Assembly (NCBI GenBank): GCA_016283985.1
Contig: JAEENZ010000027.1
Location: 1 to 14,625 of the forward strand
DNA from: Bacteroidales bacterium
GTDB lineage: Bacteria; Bacteroidota; Bacteroidia; Bacteroidales; UBA932
Reading direction: 5' to 3'
Length of the DNA: 14,625 nt
The translations under genes were made by a program, and so were the position numbers. How positions within the stretch are numbered: the first letter of the stretch is position 1; each line of letters opens with the position of its first letter. The notes beneath the pieces were generated by a model, which was not told the DNA's origin, did not search any database, and worked only from the letters and a program-made list of their open reading frames with translations. Positions 1 to 6,896 of the stretch are shown here, piece after piece.

Positions 1-230
1 GTATCAGGAAGGGCGTTGCCATGACCGGGGAGATGACCCTCCGCGGACGCGTCCTGCCGGTAGGAGGCATCAAGGAGAAGATACTCGCGGCCAAGAGGGC
101 CGGGGTGAACACCATACTCCTGTCCGAAGAGAACCGCAAGGACATCGAGGACATCAAGGAAATCTACGTGAAGGGCCTCACCTTCCACTACGTGAAGACC
201 ATACAGGATGTAATAGACCTCGTTTTCTGA
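1..230 (+). CDS. lon: Lon ATP-dependent protease, C-terminal end (5' truncated by window edge)
   Basis: The reading frame is open from position 3 (I-R-K-G-V-A) to the TGA at 228-230; the gene starts upstream of the window. The visible residues are the end of the Lon proteolytic domain: [20 protein letters not shown] closely matches the family motif TGEVTLxGxVLPIGGLKEK. The first lysine of KEK (codon 72-74) corresponds to the lysine of the Lon Ser-Lys catalytic dyad; the serine lies outside the window. The remainder (AAKRAG, then ENRKDIEDI and a final D-V-I-D-L-V-F) matches the usual Lon C-terminus, so the end looks intact. Lon degrades damaged and regulatory proteins in the cytoplasm in an ATP-dependent way. 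The stop overlaps the ung start as TGATG, which suggests translational coupling. Confidence 0.95.
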   Translation, partial: IRKGVAMTGEMTLRGRVLPVGGIKEKILAAKRAGVNTILLSEENRKDIEDIKEIYVKGLTFHYVKTIQDVIDLVF

Positions 231-898
231 TGGAAGTCCGCATAGAAGAATCCTGGAAACAGGCCTTGCAGAGTGAGTTCGACAAACCCTACTTTGCGGG
301 GCTTGTCTCTTATCTGCATGGCGAGAAGGCGGCCGGGAAGCTGATCTATCCGCCCGGAGGGCAGATTTTCCGGGCCTTCGAGCTCACCCCGGTCGATAAG
401 GTGAAGGTGGTGATCCTGGGGCAGGATCCCTATCATAATCCCGAGCAGGCCATGGGCCTGTCTTTCTCGGTTCCGGCCGGAGTACCCGCGCCTCCTTCGC
501 TGAAGAACATCTTCAAGGAGATAGAAAACGACCTCGGCATACGCATGAGCGGAAGTCCGGACCTTACGCCATGGGCGGAGCAGGGGGTGCTGCTGCTGAA
601 CGCCATCCTCACCGTTCAGGCGGGTGCTGCGGCATCGCACCGGGGGAAGGGATGGGAAACCTTTACCGATGCTGTAATCAAATATATATCAGATAATTGC
701 GAGGGAGTGGTCTTCCTTCTTTGGGGAGGATTCGCCCGCAACAAGAAAGACCTTATCGACACCTCCCGCCACTTTGTGCTGGAGGCGGCTCATCCCAGCC
801 CGCTGGCAGGCGGTGCATTCTTCGGGTGCAGGCATTTCTCCCGCACCAACGAAATATTGATCAACGAACATAAAACTCCAATAAATTGGCAACTGTAG
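230..898 (+). CDS. ung: Uracil-DNA glycosylase, family 1
   Basis: This 222-residue protein has the usual bacterial UDG length. It removes uracil from DNA as the first step of base excision repair. Visible motifs are the water-activating loop GQDPYH at residues 64-69 (Asp66 is the expected catalytic Asp), LLLNAILTV at 121-129, and the DNA-intercalation loop HPSPL...FFGCRHFS starting at His188. The loop reads HPSPLAGGAFFG where many family members have HPSPLSxxRGFFG, a modest local variation. The ATG at 230 overlaps the lon stop. The 3' end overlaps coaD by 13 bases, so lon, ung and coaD are probably co-transcribed. No promoter was seen in front of ung. Confidence 0.97.
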   Translation: MEVRIEESWKQALQSEFDKPYFAGLVSYLHGEKAAGKLIYPPGGQIFRAFELTPVDKVKVVILGQDPYHNPEQAMGLSFSVPAGVPAPPSLKNIFKEIENDLGIRMSGSPDLTPWAEQGVLLLNAILTVQAGAAASHRGKGWETFTDAVIKYISDNCEGVVFLLWGGFARNKKDLIDTSRHFVLEAAHPSPLAGGAFFGCRHFSRTNEILINEHKTPINWQL

Positions 899-1356
899 CA
901 TTGTTTCCGGGGTCCTTCGATCCGTTTACCGAGGGACACCTCAATATTCTCACGCGCGCGCTCACGATGTTCGACGAAGTCGTGGTGGCAATAGGTATCA
1001 ACCAGGATAAGAAGGGATTCTTCTCCACGGAGCAGAAGATCGACATTGTCCGTCAGGCTACCAAAGGCATGAAAGGCGTACGGATAGTGAATTACGACGG
1101 CCTCACCATCGACATCTGTCGGGAACTGGGCATAAAGCACATAGTGCGCGGCGTGCGTAACATGCTCGATTTCGAGAACGAGCGCAGCATCGCGGATGCG
1201 AACCGCCGCCTGGCCCCGGAGATCGAGACCATAATCATTCCTACCGCACAGGAATTCGCGCACATATCCTCTTCCGCCGTGCGGGATATCCTACGCCACG
1301 ACGGCGATACGAGTCTCTTCATGCCGGAAGGCGTCAAACTCCCTTCAGTAAAGTGA
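886..1356 (+). CDS. coaD: Phosphopantetheine adenylyltransferase
   Basis: CoaD transfers AMP from ATP to 4'-phosphopantetheine, the penultimate step of coenzyme A synthesis. The 156-residue protein shows the nucleotidyltransferase signature PGSFDPFTEGH (TEGH at residues 15-18), RGVRNMLDFE at 88-97 and ISSSAVR at 127-133, all in the expected order. The only start that keeps the N-terminal strand (ATVALFPGSFDP) is TTG at 886, so a non-ATG start inside the ung 3' end is inferred; there is no ATG between it and the conserved motif. It overlaps ung by 13 bases, and its TGA overlaps the next gene's ATG (TGATG). Assignment is firm; the exact start is slightly less so. Confidence 0.96.
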   Translation: MATVALFPGSFDPFTEGHLNILTRALTMFDEVVVAIGINQDKKGFFSTEQKIDIVRQATKGMKGVRIVNYDGLTIDICRELGIKHIVRGVRNMLDFENERSIADANRRLAPEIETIIIPTAQEFAHISSSAVRDILRHDGDTSLFMPEGVKLPSVK

Positions 1357-2171
1357 TGCGCAGGCTTCTCGCCATATCGCTCGCCCTTTTCCTCGGGCTC
1401 GGCCTTCATGCCCAGCAAGACCCTACGGCGGCCCTGCTGGACAGCCTTGTGCTGAAATACGTGACCGCCATCCAGCCCGAGAGCGTGGAGACAAAGCAGG
1501 GGGAGTGCGACTTCCTGATAGGCTCTGTGCGGGATTCCCTCATGCGCCGGCAGATTGCCGTGAGCCTTTTCAACTACTACCGGAACGCTCCCGTGATGGG
1601 AGACGAGGCCGTGGCAATCTATGTCTTCGACAAGTGGTTCTCATCTGGGAAGATGAGTTTTCCGGGGGAGTTCGAGAGGCTGGACGCCGAGATGTTCTGC
1701 AACATGAACAGGAACACCTTGCTGGGGATGGATGCGCCCGTGCTTAAGGCACGCAAGCCCTGCGTAGGCAGGCTGACTGTGCCTGTTAAAGACAGAACGA
1801 CGCTGCTCTGGTTTTACGATACCGCCTGCAGCAAATGCAAGGTAGAAGCGAAGGTGCTGCCGTCCGTCTTGGAACGGTCGGTGGATTTCCCCGTTACGCT
1901 GGTGGCGTTCTATGCCGGGCAGTCGCGCAAGGAGTGGCGCGCATTCCGCCGCAGTTTCAAAGTGGAAAATCCGAACGTGCGGCTGGTACACTGCTGGGAC
2001 CCTCAGGTAGAGAGTGATTATCTGCGTCTGTACGGCGTGATATCCACACCCAGGATGTACATGGTGGCTCCGGAAGGCAGCATAATTGGCCGCAGGCTTG
2101 AGGTGGAATCGCTGCAGCAACTGATGCCGACCGCCAAGGAAATAGATGCGATGTTTTGTAAAAAACGATAA
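1356..2171 (+). CDS. Secreted thioredoxin-like (redoxin) protein with CSKC motif
   Basis: The 271-residue protein begins with a signal peptide (RRLLAISLALFLGLGLHA, probable cleavage before QQDP). There is no lipobox, so it is probably periplasmic. The N-terminal 30-130 region is a helical module of a kind seen ahead of thioredoxin folds in Bacteroidota proteins. A thioredoxin fold follows: WFYDTACSKCK with the redox pair Cys158/Cys161, and a cis-proline segment ISTPRMYMV with Pro232. A thiol-disulfide exchange role is inferred; the partner is unknown. ATG 1356 is preferred over the in-frame GTG at 1353 because it gives the TGATG overlap with coaD and a clean signal peptide. It is the last gene of the lon-ung-coaD chain; an AT-rich spacer follows. 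Confidence 0.85.
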   Translation: MRRLLAISLALFLGLGLHAQQDPTAALLDSLVLKYVTAIQPESVETKQGECDFLIGSVRDSLMRRQIAVSLFNYYRNAPVMGDEAVAIYVFDKWFSSGKMSFPGEFERLDAEMFCNMNRNTLLGMDAPVLKARKPCVGRLTVPVKDRTTLLWFYDTACSKCKVEAKVLPSVLERSVDFPVTLVAFYAGQSRKEWRAFRRSFKVENPNVRLVHCWDPQVESDYLRLYGVISTPRMYMVAPEGSIIGRRLEVESLQQLMPTAKEIDAMFCKKR

Positions 2172-2198
2172 ATTTTTATCATTTTTACGGAATTTTAT

Positions 2199-2228
2199 AT
2201 TGAAATTCAATAATTAAGTATATATTTG
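2199..2228 (+). promoter_or_regulatory. Bacteroidota-type promoter for the M16 peptidase gene
   Basis: The -7 box TATATTTG (2221-2228) matches the TAnnTTTG consensus of Bacteroidota sigma-ABfr promoters exactly. An ATTG at 2199-2202 lies 18 bases upstream as a possible -33 element (consensus TTTG, usually 19-21 away). The inferred start of transcription gives a short leader of about 18 bases ending in an AT-rich sequence before ATG 2252, with no Shine-Dalgarno, as is usual in this phylum. Confidence 0.7.
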
Positions 2229-2251
2229 CAGCAAATAAACCATTTCAATAA

Positions 2252-5062
2252 ATGAAGAAGTTGTTTTTATTGGTCATTGCAGCATTCTGCGCAATCGCCA
2301 TGTCCGCACAGGACAATCCAATGCTTCGTCCGTTGCCCGGCGACCCTGCCGTCAAGGTAGGCAAGCTCGATAACGGCCTTACTTATTACATCCGTCACAA
2401 CGAACTCCCTGCCAAGCGCGTGGAGCTTTACCTTGCAACCAATGCAGGTGCGATTCTGGAAACTCCCGACCAGGACGGTCTGGCCCACTTCCTCGAGCAC
2501 ATGTGCTTCAACGGAACCGAGAACTTCCCCGGAAAGGGCATCCTGAACTGGCTTCAGAGCATCGGCGCCGAGTTCGGCCGCAATATCAATGCCTCCACAG
2601 GCTTTGAAGAGACGCAGTATATGCTCAACAATATCCCTGTCGAGCGCGAGAGCGTGCTGGACAGCTGCCTTATGGTGCTTCGCGACTATTCGCATTTCGT
2701 AACCAACGATCCCAAGGAAATCGATGCCGAACGCGGAGTCATCCGCGAGGAGCGCCGCCAGCGCCGCAATGCACAGTGGCGTACCCTGGAAGCATCCCTT
2801 CCTTATTATTTCGGCGACACCAAATATTCCACCTGCACCCTCATCGGTCAGGAGGAGAGCATCATGGGATTCAAGCCCCAGAGTATCGTGAACTTCTATC
2901 GCACCTGGTACTATCCCGGAAACCAGGCGGTCGTGGTGGTAGGCGATGTGGATATTGCCCGCACCGAGGCCAAGATTAAGGAAATCTTCGGCGTCATACC
3001 CGCCAAGGAACCTGTGGCTAAGCCTGAAATTCCCTTCCCTGCCAACAAGGAACCTGTTATCGGTATCATAACCGATCCCGAAACCAATGCTCCTTCCATC
3101 GAAATGGTCTGGAAGAGCGAGGCCGCTCCCGAGAGCATCAACAACACCCTGGTGGGCGAGATGCAGGACTACATCAAGATGCTCATCAGCCAGATGATGG
3201 ACGAGCGCTTCAACGACATCACTTCCAAGGCGGACGCCCCCTATCTCAATGGCGGCTTCTATGTCAGCAGCCTGATCTACGAGGCCATCGATGCCGTGAT
3301 GGGAGATGTCACCCTGAAGGAAAACAATCTTCTCGGAGGTTTCGAATCCTTCTACACCGAGCTTGAGCGCATGCGCCGCTTCGGCTTCCAGACCGGCGAA
3401 TTCGACCGTGCTAAGGCCAATATCCTTTCCATGCTCGAGACTGCCGCAGAGAAGGCCGACACCCGCAAGAACCCCCAGCTGGTGCGCCCCCTGCTTTCGA
3501 ATTTCTTCGACAACAAGACCTATATGGATCCCAAGACCGAACTTGAAATCGGCAAGCAGATCCTCGGCAGCCTCAATGTGATGGTGCTGAACCAGGTGGC
3601 TGCCCAGCTTCTCACCGAAGAAAACCTTGTGGTTATCTACAGCGGCCCCCAGAAGGACGGCATCGCCACTCCCACCAAAGAGCAGATTTCCGAAGTTCTC
3701 GCAAAGGTGAAGGCCGCCGACATCCAGCCCCTCAAGGGTGAGGAAGTGGCCAGCGAGTTCATCGACCCTGATACCCTCAAGGGTTCACCCGTAAAGAAGA
3801 CCGCTGAAGGCCCTTACAAGAGCACAGTATGGACGCTCAAGAATGGCGTCAAGGTCTATGTCCTCCCTACCGAATACCAGAAAGACCAGATCATCATGCG
3901 TCTTGCCCGTCAGGGTGGCACCAGCCTGGTTCCTGTGGAGGACCTCGCATCCGTCGACGACAATATCATCGCCATGTTCAGGCGCAATTGCGGTATCGCA
4001 GGCTTCACCGGCACTCAGACCGCGAAGATGCTTTCCGGCAAGAACGTTTCCATGACTCCCTTCCTGGACGAACTCTACAATGGCGTGAGCGCTACTTCTA
4101 CAAAGAAGGATCTTGAGACTGCTTTCCAACTCATGTATCTGCAGTATGTGCAGCCTCGCTTCGACGAGGAGGAGTATATGGTGGGCATCAACCAGCTCAA
4201 GGGAGTTCTTCCCAATCTGGAGAATACTCCGGACTTCAAGATGCAGAAGAGTTATATGGAAACTCTCTATGGCAATAATCCCCGTCGCAAGATGATCGAT
4301 ATGCAGACCCTGGAGAATGCCTCCATCGCCACTGTCGAGAAGAACTACCGCAAGCTCTTCTCCGATGCCGCCGGTCTTGAGATGGTAATCGTCGGTGACG
4401 TGGATCTTGCCACCATCAAGCCTCTTGTGGAGAAATACATCGGCTCCATCCCCAAGGGCAAGAAGGCTCCCAAGTGGGTGGATACCAAGTCCGGCCCCGT
4501 GAAGGGCATCGTCGAGAAGGTGGATCCTTGCAAGATGGAGACTCCCAAGAGCACAGTCCTGCTCAACTATCACGCTCCTCTTGCATACAGCCAGGAGGTC
4601 GAAGCGGCCCTCGATGTCATCTCATTCGTGATGGATATGCGCTACACTACTTCGCTCCGTGAAGAGATCGGCGGAACATACGGTGCACACACCCAGGGAT
4701 ATCAGAACAAATATCCCGAAGAACGCACTACCTTCATGGTCCAGTTCCAGTGCAAGCCTGAGCTTTGCGACACTCTGCTTACCGTGGCAAAGCGCCAGCT
4801 TTCCGAATTCATCACCGGAGGCCCTACCAAGGATGAGTTCAACAATGCTGTTCTGAATCTTAAGAAGAATATTCCCGAGAAGCGTATCACCAACCAGTAC
4901 TGGCTGCGTGAGATCCGCAATGTCCTTGAGGGATATGGCTATGAAGATGCTGAGTATGAAGCCGCGGTCAACGCCCTGACACCCGAGAAGGTGCGTGCCG
5001 TCGCCGCCTCCATCATCAACTCCGGCAACAAGGTCGAGTATGTGATGGTGCCTGCTGAATAA
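2252..5062 (+). CDS. Secreted M16-family zinc metallopeptidase (pitrilysin/insulinase type)
   Basis: The 936-residue protein has a signal peptide (MKKLFLLVIAAFCAIAMSA, cleavage before QDNP; no cysteine at the +1 position). The N-terminal catalytic M16 half carries the inverted zinc motif HFLEH at residues 79-83, with His79 and His83 as ligands and Glu82 as base; the third ligand is a Glu in EIDAERGVIREE (most likely Glu160, 77 residues after His83). The C-terminal half lacks HxxEH but keeps the Arg/Tyr pair LREEIGGTYG (Arg803 and Tyr810, seven apart), which in this family helps bind substrate. It therefore looks like a complete two-half enzyme forming one active clamshell, probably degrading peptides in the periplasm. 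Exact substrate is unknown. The gene has its own promoter and a terminator hairpin just after the stop. Confidence 0.95.
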   Translation: MKKLFLLVIAAFCAIAMSAQDNPMLRPLPGDPAVKVGKLDNGLTYYIRHNELPAKRVELYLATNAGAILETPDQDGLAHFLEHMCFNGTENFPGKGILNWLQSIGAEFGRNINASTGFEETQYMLNNIPVERESVLDSCLMVLRDYSHFVTNDPKEIDAERGVIREERRQRRNAQWRTLEASLPYYFGDTKYSTCTLIGQEESIMGFKPQSIVNFYRTWYYPGNQAVVVVGDVDIARTEAKIKEIFGVIPAKEPVAKPEIPFPANKEPVIGIITDPETNAPSIEMVWKSEAAPESINNTLVGEMQDYIKMLISQMMDERFNDITSKADAPYLNGGFYVSSLIYEAIDAVMGDVTLKENNLLGGFESFYTELERMRRFGFQTGEFDRAKANILSMLETAAEKADTRKNPQLVRPLLSNFFDNKTYMDPKTELEIGKQILGSLNVMVLNQVAAQLLTEENLVVIYSGPQKDGIATPTKEQISEVLAKVKAADIQPLKGEEVASEFIDPDTLKGSPVKKTAEGPYKSTVWTLKNGVKVYVLPTEYQKDQIIMRLARQGGTSLVPVEDLASVDDNIIAMFRRNCGIAGFTGTQTAKMLSGKNVSMTPFLDELYNGVSATSTKKDLETAFQLMYLQYVQPRFDEEEYMVGINQLKGVLPNLENTPDFKMQKSYMETLYGNNPRRKMIDMQTLENASIATVEKNYRKLFSDAAGLEMVIVGDVDLATIKPLVEKYIGSIPKGKKAPKWVDTKSGPVKGIVEKVDPCKMETPKSTVLLNYHAPLAYSQEVEAALDVISFVMDMRYTTSLREEIGGTYGAHTQGYQNKYPEERTTFMVQFQCKPELCDTLLTVAKRQLSEFITGGPTKDEFNNAVLNLKKNIPEKRITNQYWLREIRNVLEGYGYEDAEYEAAVNALTPEKVRAVAASIINSGNKVEYVMVPAE

Positions 5063-5076
5063 CGGAATCTAAAAGA

Positions 5077-5304
5077 CTAGAAAAGAGTTGGGTGCGCCGC
5101 ATCCAACTCTTTCAGTATATACTCCATGGTGACCTGGCGGATCAGGGCGCTGCGGGAACGCACGCCGAACACCTTGCAATACTCGTTGATTGCAGCAACT
5201 TCTTTCTTATTGAAGAAAACGGATTTGCGGATGGTGCGCTTGAGTGCTGCACGCTCCTTGTCGAGGTAGCGCGGATCTACGCCGTTTTTAGTTTTTCGTG
5301 CCAT
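5077..5304 (-). CDS. Small ribbon-helix-helix-like protein, 75 residues
   Basis: A 75-residue basic protein. Residues 24-66 (from RKSVFFNKKEVAAINEYC to SALIRQVTMEYIL) fit the strand-helix-helix pattern of ribbon-helix-helix DNA-binding proteins: a short beta strand with alternating residues, a helix ending at a glycine turn (VFGVRS), and a second helix starting with S-A-L-I-R. No catalytic motif is present. Role is inferred only: a repressor or accessory DNA-binding factor, or a mobilisation-type RHH relative. It lies 22 bases after the TPR-LuxR gene on the same strand and could be co-transcribed, but a perfect TATATTTG box also lies four bases before its ATG. Its 3' end contains the terminator hairpin of the convergent peptidase gene. 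Confidence 0.7.
   Translation of the reverse strand: MARKTKNGVDPRYLDKERAALKRTIRKSVFFNKKEVAAINEYCKVFGVRSRSALIRQVTMEYILKELDAAHPTLF
5082..5112. terminator. Hairpin terminator between convergent genes
   Basis: AAAGAGTTGG (5082-5091) pairs perfectly with CCAACTCTTT (5103-5112). G5092-T5102, T5093-A5101 and G5094-C5100 can extend the stem to about 13 pairs around a five-base loop. It lies 20 bases after the M16 stop and ends in TTT on the plus strand, so it probably terminates that transcript. It also lies inside the last codons of the convergent minus-strand gene. Confidence 0.65.
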
Positions 5305-5308
5305 AGCA

Positions 5309-5316
5309 CAAATATA
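5309..5316 (-). promoter_or_regulatory. -7 promoter box immediately before the small RHH-like gene
   Basis: On the minus strand the sequence reads TATATTTG, then TGCT, then ATG. A transcript starting the usual five to seven bases after a TAnnTTTG box would begin at or next to the ATG and be effectively leaderless. No clear -33 TTTG is visible at the right distance, so the box may be fortuitous in an AT-rich spacer. Confidence 0.4.
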
Positions 5317-5326
5317 GCAAATAATT

Positions 5327-6535
5327 TTAAATCAGGCCTTTCTCCTTTGCCTTGGATATAAGCTCGGCGGTGTTGGCCGCATCGAACTTGGTCATCAGCT
5401 TCTTGCGGTACCATTTGATGGTGGCGAGGCTCAGGCAAACCTTGTCCGCGATCTGGGGACTGGTCAAGCCGGAAGCGATGAGGGGGAGGATCTCCTTCTC
5501 GCGTTCGGTCAGCAGTTCGTTGGTCTCCGGGTTCTCCTCCAGAGCCTCATCAATAACGGCGTCCGCTCCTTCCTTCTCCTTGCGCAGGCGGTACATCTTT
5601 CTGAGTATCAGCAAGATGACCACAAACAGGAGAATAACCAGCGCGCTGGACAGGGCCAGCGTCCTCCATAGTTTTTTCTGCCCCGCCATTATGCGGTTCG
5701 TCAGGCCGAGTGTCTCGATCCTTGCCATGAACTCCTGGTCTTCGTGAAGGGAATAGTAGGAATCTGCCTTCTGGATGTATCGGAGAGCCCGCGTGGTCCT
5801 GCCTTTCGCAAGCCAGTATCCGCCCAGGCCTTTGTAGGCAGATGCCATTTGGAGCGAGTCTCCCGAGGCCTTGGCATAGTGGAGGGACTTCTCGTAGCAT
5901 GCCAGCGCCTGGTCCATATCGCCCTCTTCGTACCAGGTTTCACCCAGATTATACCACAGGATGGCGTTGCTCTCGTTCCATCCGTATTTTTCGAAGATTT
6001 CCCCGGCCTTACGGTAGTATTCCATCGCCCGGGGGAGGGAATCCATCAGATTGTAACAGTTTCCCATCGCACCGTAGAGGGTGGAATAACTGTCATCGAT
6101 GGTTTCCTCGCTGTAGGGCTTGTCTTCTGTGCCGGATTTCTCTCCGGCGGCCATCCTGTCTACTACATCCTTTGACCGGAAGTAATAGACGAGCGCGCTA
6201 TCGTATCTTTCCTCCCCATAGTGGATTATGGCTATCCCGTTGAGCCCGTCGCTCATCTTCGCAAGCCAGTTCCAGCGAGAAGCCAGGTTGTAGCATTTTC
6301 GGGCAAAGTGCATGGAGCGCTCCCCGTTGATATTCCTGTAGCCGAGCATCAGCTTGTAATACGCGAATACCAGGTCGGCGGATTCCTGCTCGGATGCCAG
6401 CGCCTCACGCTCCGGAGTCCATCCGGCTACCACTCTCTCGAGTGAATCCACATTGTGTCCGCGATGGTCTATGTAGGCGGCACCCTCGGTGCCGGCGATG
6501 CAAATCAGGCTTATAAGAAGCAGAATTCTTTTCAT
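5327..6535 (-). CDS. Membrane-anchored TPR sensor with C-terminal LuxR-type DNA-binding domain
   Basis: The 402-residue protein has an N-terminal signal sequence (KRILLLISLICIAG), then a helical region with tetratricopeptide-like repeats at about 55-280 (for example LWYNLGETWYEEGDMDQALA at 193-212 and the YKGLGGYWLAKG unit at 234-245). One strong transmembrane segment follows at about 291-312 (LALSSALVILLFVVILLILR), then a charged linker and a LuxR/FixJ-type HTH at 341-402 (LLTEREKEIL...TSPQIADKVCLSLATIKWYRK). The layout puts the TPRs in the periplasm and the HTH in the cytoplasm, so it looks like a one-component transmembrane regulator. It has no receiver or kinase domain. It is divergent from an operon whose first gene encodes a near-copy of its HTH, which suggests that operon is a target. 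How it could act on DNA while tethered is not shown by the sequence. Confidence 0.88.
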   Translation of the reverse strand: MKRILLLISLICIAGTEGAAYIDHRGHNVDSLERVVAGWTPEREALASEQESADLVFAYYKLMLGYRNINGERSMHFARKCYNLASRWNWLAKMSDGLNGIAIIHYGEERYDSALVYYFRSKDVVDRMAAGEKSGTEDKPYSEETIDDSYSTLYGAMGNCYNLMDSLPRAMEYYRKAGEIFEKYGWNESNAILWYNLGETWYEEGDMDQALACYEKSLHYAKASGDSLQMASAYKGLGGYWLAKGRTTRALRYIQKADSYYSLHEDQEFMARIETLGLTNRIMAGQKKLWRTLALSSALVILLFVVILLILRKMYRLRKEKEGADAVIDEALEENPETNELLTEREKEILPLIASGLTSPQIADKVCLSLATIKWYRKKLMTKFDAANTAELISKAKEKGLI

Positions 6536-6540
6536 ACTGG

Positions 6541-6573
6541 CGAAATTAGCAAAAAGAGTCCTAATTGCCCAAA
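6541..6573 (-). promoter_or_regulatory. Probable promoter of the TPR-LuxR gene
   Basis: On the minus strand, TTTG (plus-strand complement at 6570-6573) is followed after 21 bases by TAATTTCG (6541-6548), a seven-of-eight match to TAnnTTTG. The box ends five bases before the ATG, so the message would have almost no leader. It sits just beside the 22-bp-spaced repeats. Confidence 0.45.
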
Positions 6574-6587
6574 TTGGTAGACATTTT

Positions 6588-6626
6588 TATACTTTGGTAT
6601 AGTGATTTCTATACTTTGGAATAGTG
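6588..6626. repeat. Two direct repeats with dyad symmetry, 22-bp period (candidate operator)
   Basis: TATACTTTGGTATAGTG (6588-6604) and TATACTTTGGAATAGTG (6610-6626) match in 16 of 17 positions and start exactly 22 bases apart, close to two helical turns. The first copy contains the perfect dyad TATAC-TTTG-GTATA; the second is the same with one base changed. They lie between two divergent genes that encode HTH domains of nearly identical recognition helix. Same-face binding by a LuxR-type dimer or pair of dimers is the natural inference. Confidence 0.6.
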
Positions 6627-6672
6627 TTTTTGGCTACATGATTAACGAAATTTGCAAAAGATTATACTTCAA

Positions 6673-6885
6673 ATGATTATGGAAGTCAAAAAACCGAATC
6701 TTTCCGCAAAGGAATTAATCATTTTACGCATGATTGCCGACGGTAAGACCAGCCCGCAGATCGCCGAGGCCCTCTGCCTCAGTCTCCCTACAATCAAATG
6801 GTACCGCAAGGGCATCCGGGCAAAGTTCGAAGCCGACACTACCGTGGAGGTGGTGCGCAAAGCTATAGAGTTGGGATTGTTTTAA
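6673..6885 (+). CDS. Stand-alone LuxR-type HTH protein, about 70 residues
   Basis: This short protein is essentially a bare LuxR/FixJ C-terminal HTH domain: LSAKELIILRMIADGKTSPQ leads into a recognition helix SLPTIKWYRKGIRAKF and ends in ELGLF. It is strikingly like the C-terminus of the divergent TPR-LuxR protein (shared TSPQIA, CLSL and TIKWYRK, and the same distance to a final G-L-hydrophobic end). It lacks any sensor, receiver or membrane segment. The start is ambiguous: ATG 6673, ATG 6679, or a TTG at 6652; ATG 6673 or 6679 leaves a compact HTH. It is the first gene of an apparent operon, 11 bases before the lipoprotein gene. It may be a transcription activator, a competitor of its membrane relative, or a heterodimer partner. 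Confidence 0.83.
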   Translation: MIMEVKKPNLSAKELIILRMIADGKTSPQIAEALCLSLPTIKWYRKGIRAKFEADTTVEVVRKAIELGLF

Positions 6886-6896
6886 CTTATAGACAT

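Noticed and set aside
3785..4573. A 262-codon open frame on the minus strand inside the M16 peptidase gene
   Set aside because: It lies wholly antisense to an unambiguous, motif-complete peptidase; its His/Leu/Asp-rich composition is what the reverse complement of GC-biased codons gives, and it has no promoter or recognisable motif.
6588..6626. Reading the two TATACTTTGG copies as a -33/-7 promoter pair
   Set aside because: The TTTG to next box distance is about 14 bases instead of 19-21 and the boxes read TAcTTTG, one base short of TAnnTTTG, so an operator is the better reading.
6798..6896. A start for the lipoprotein upstream of ATG 6897
   Set aside because: It would overlap the HTH gene in another frame and bury the lipoprotein signal peptide inside the protein.
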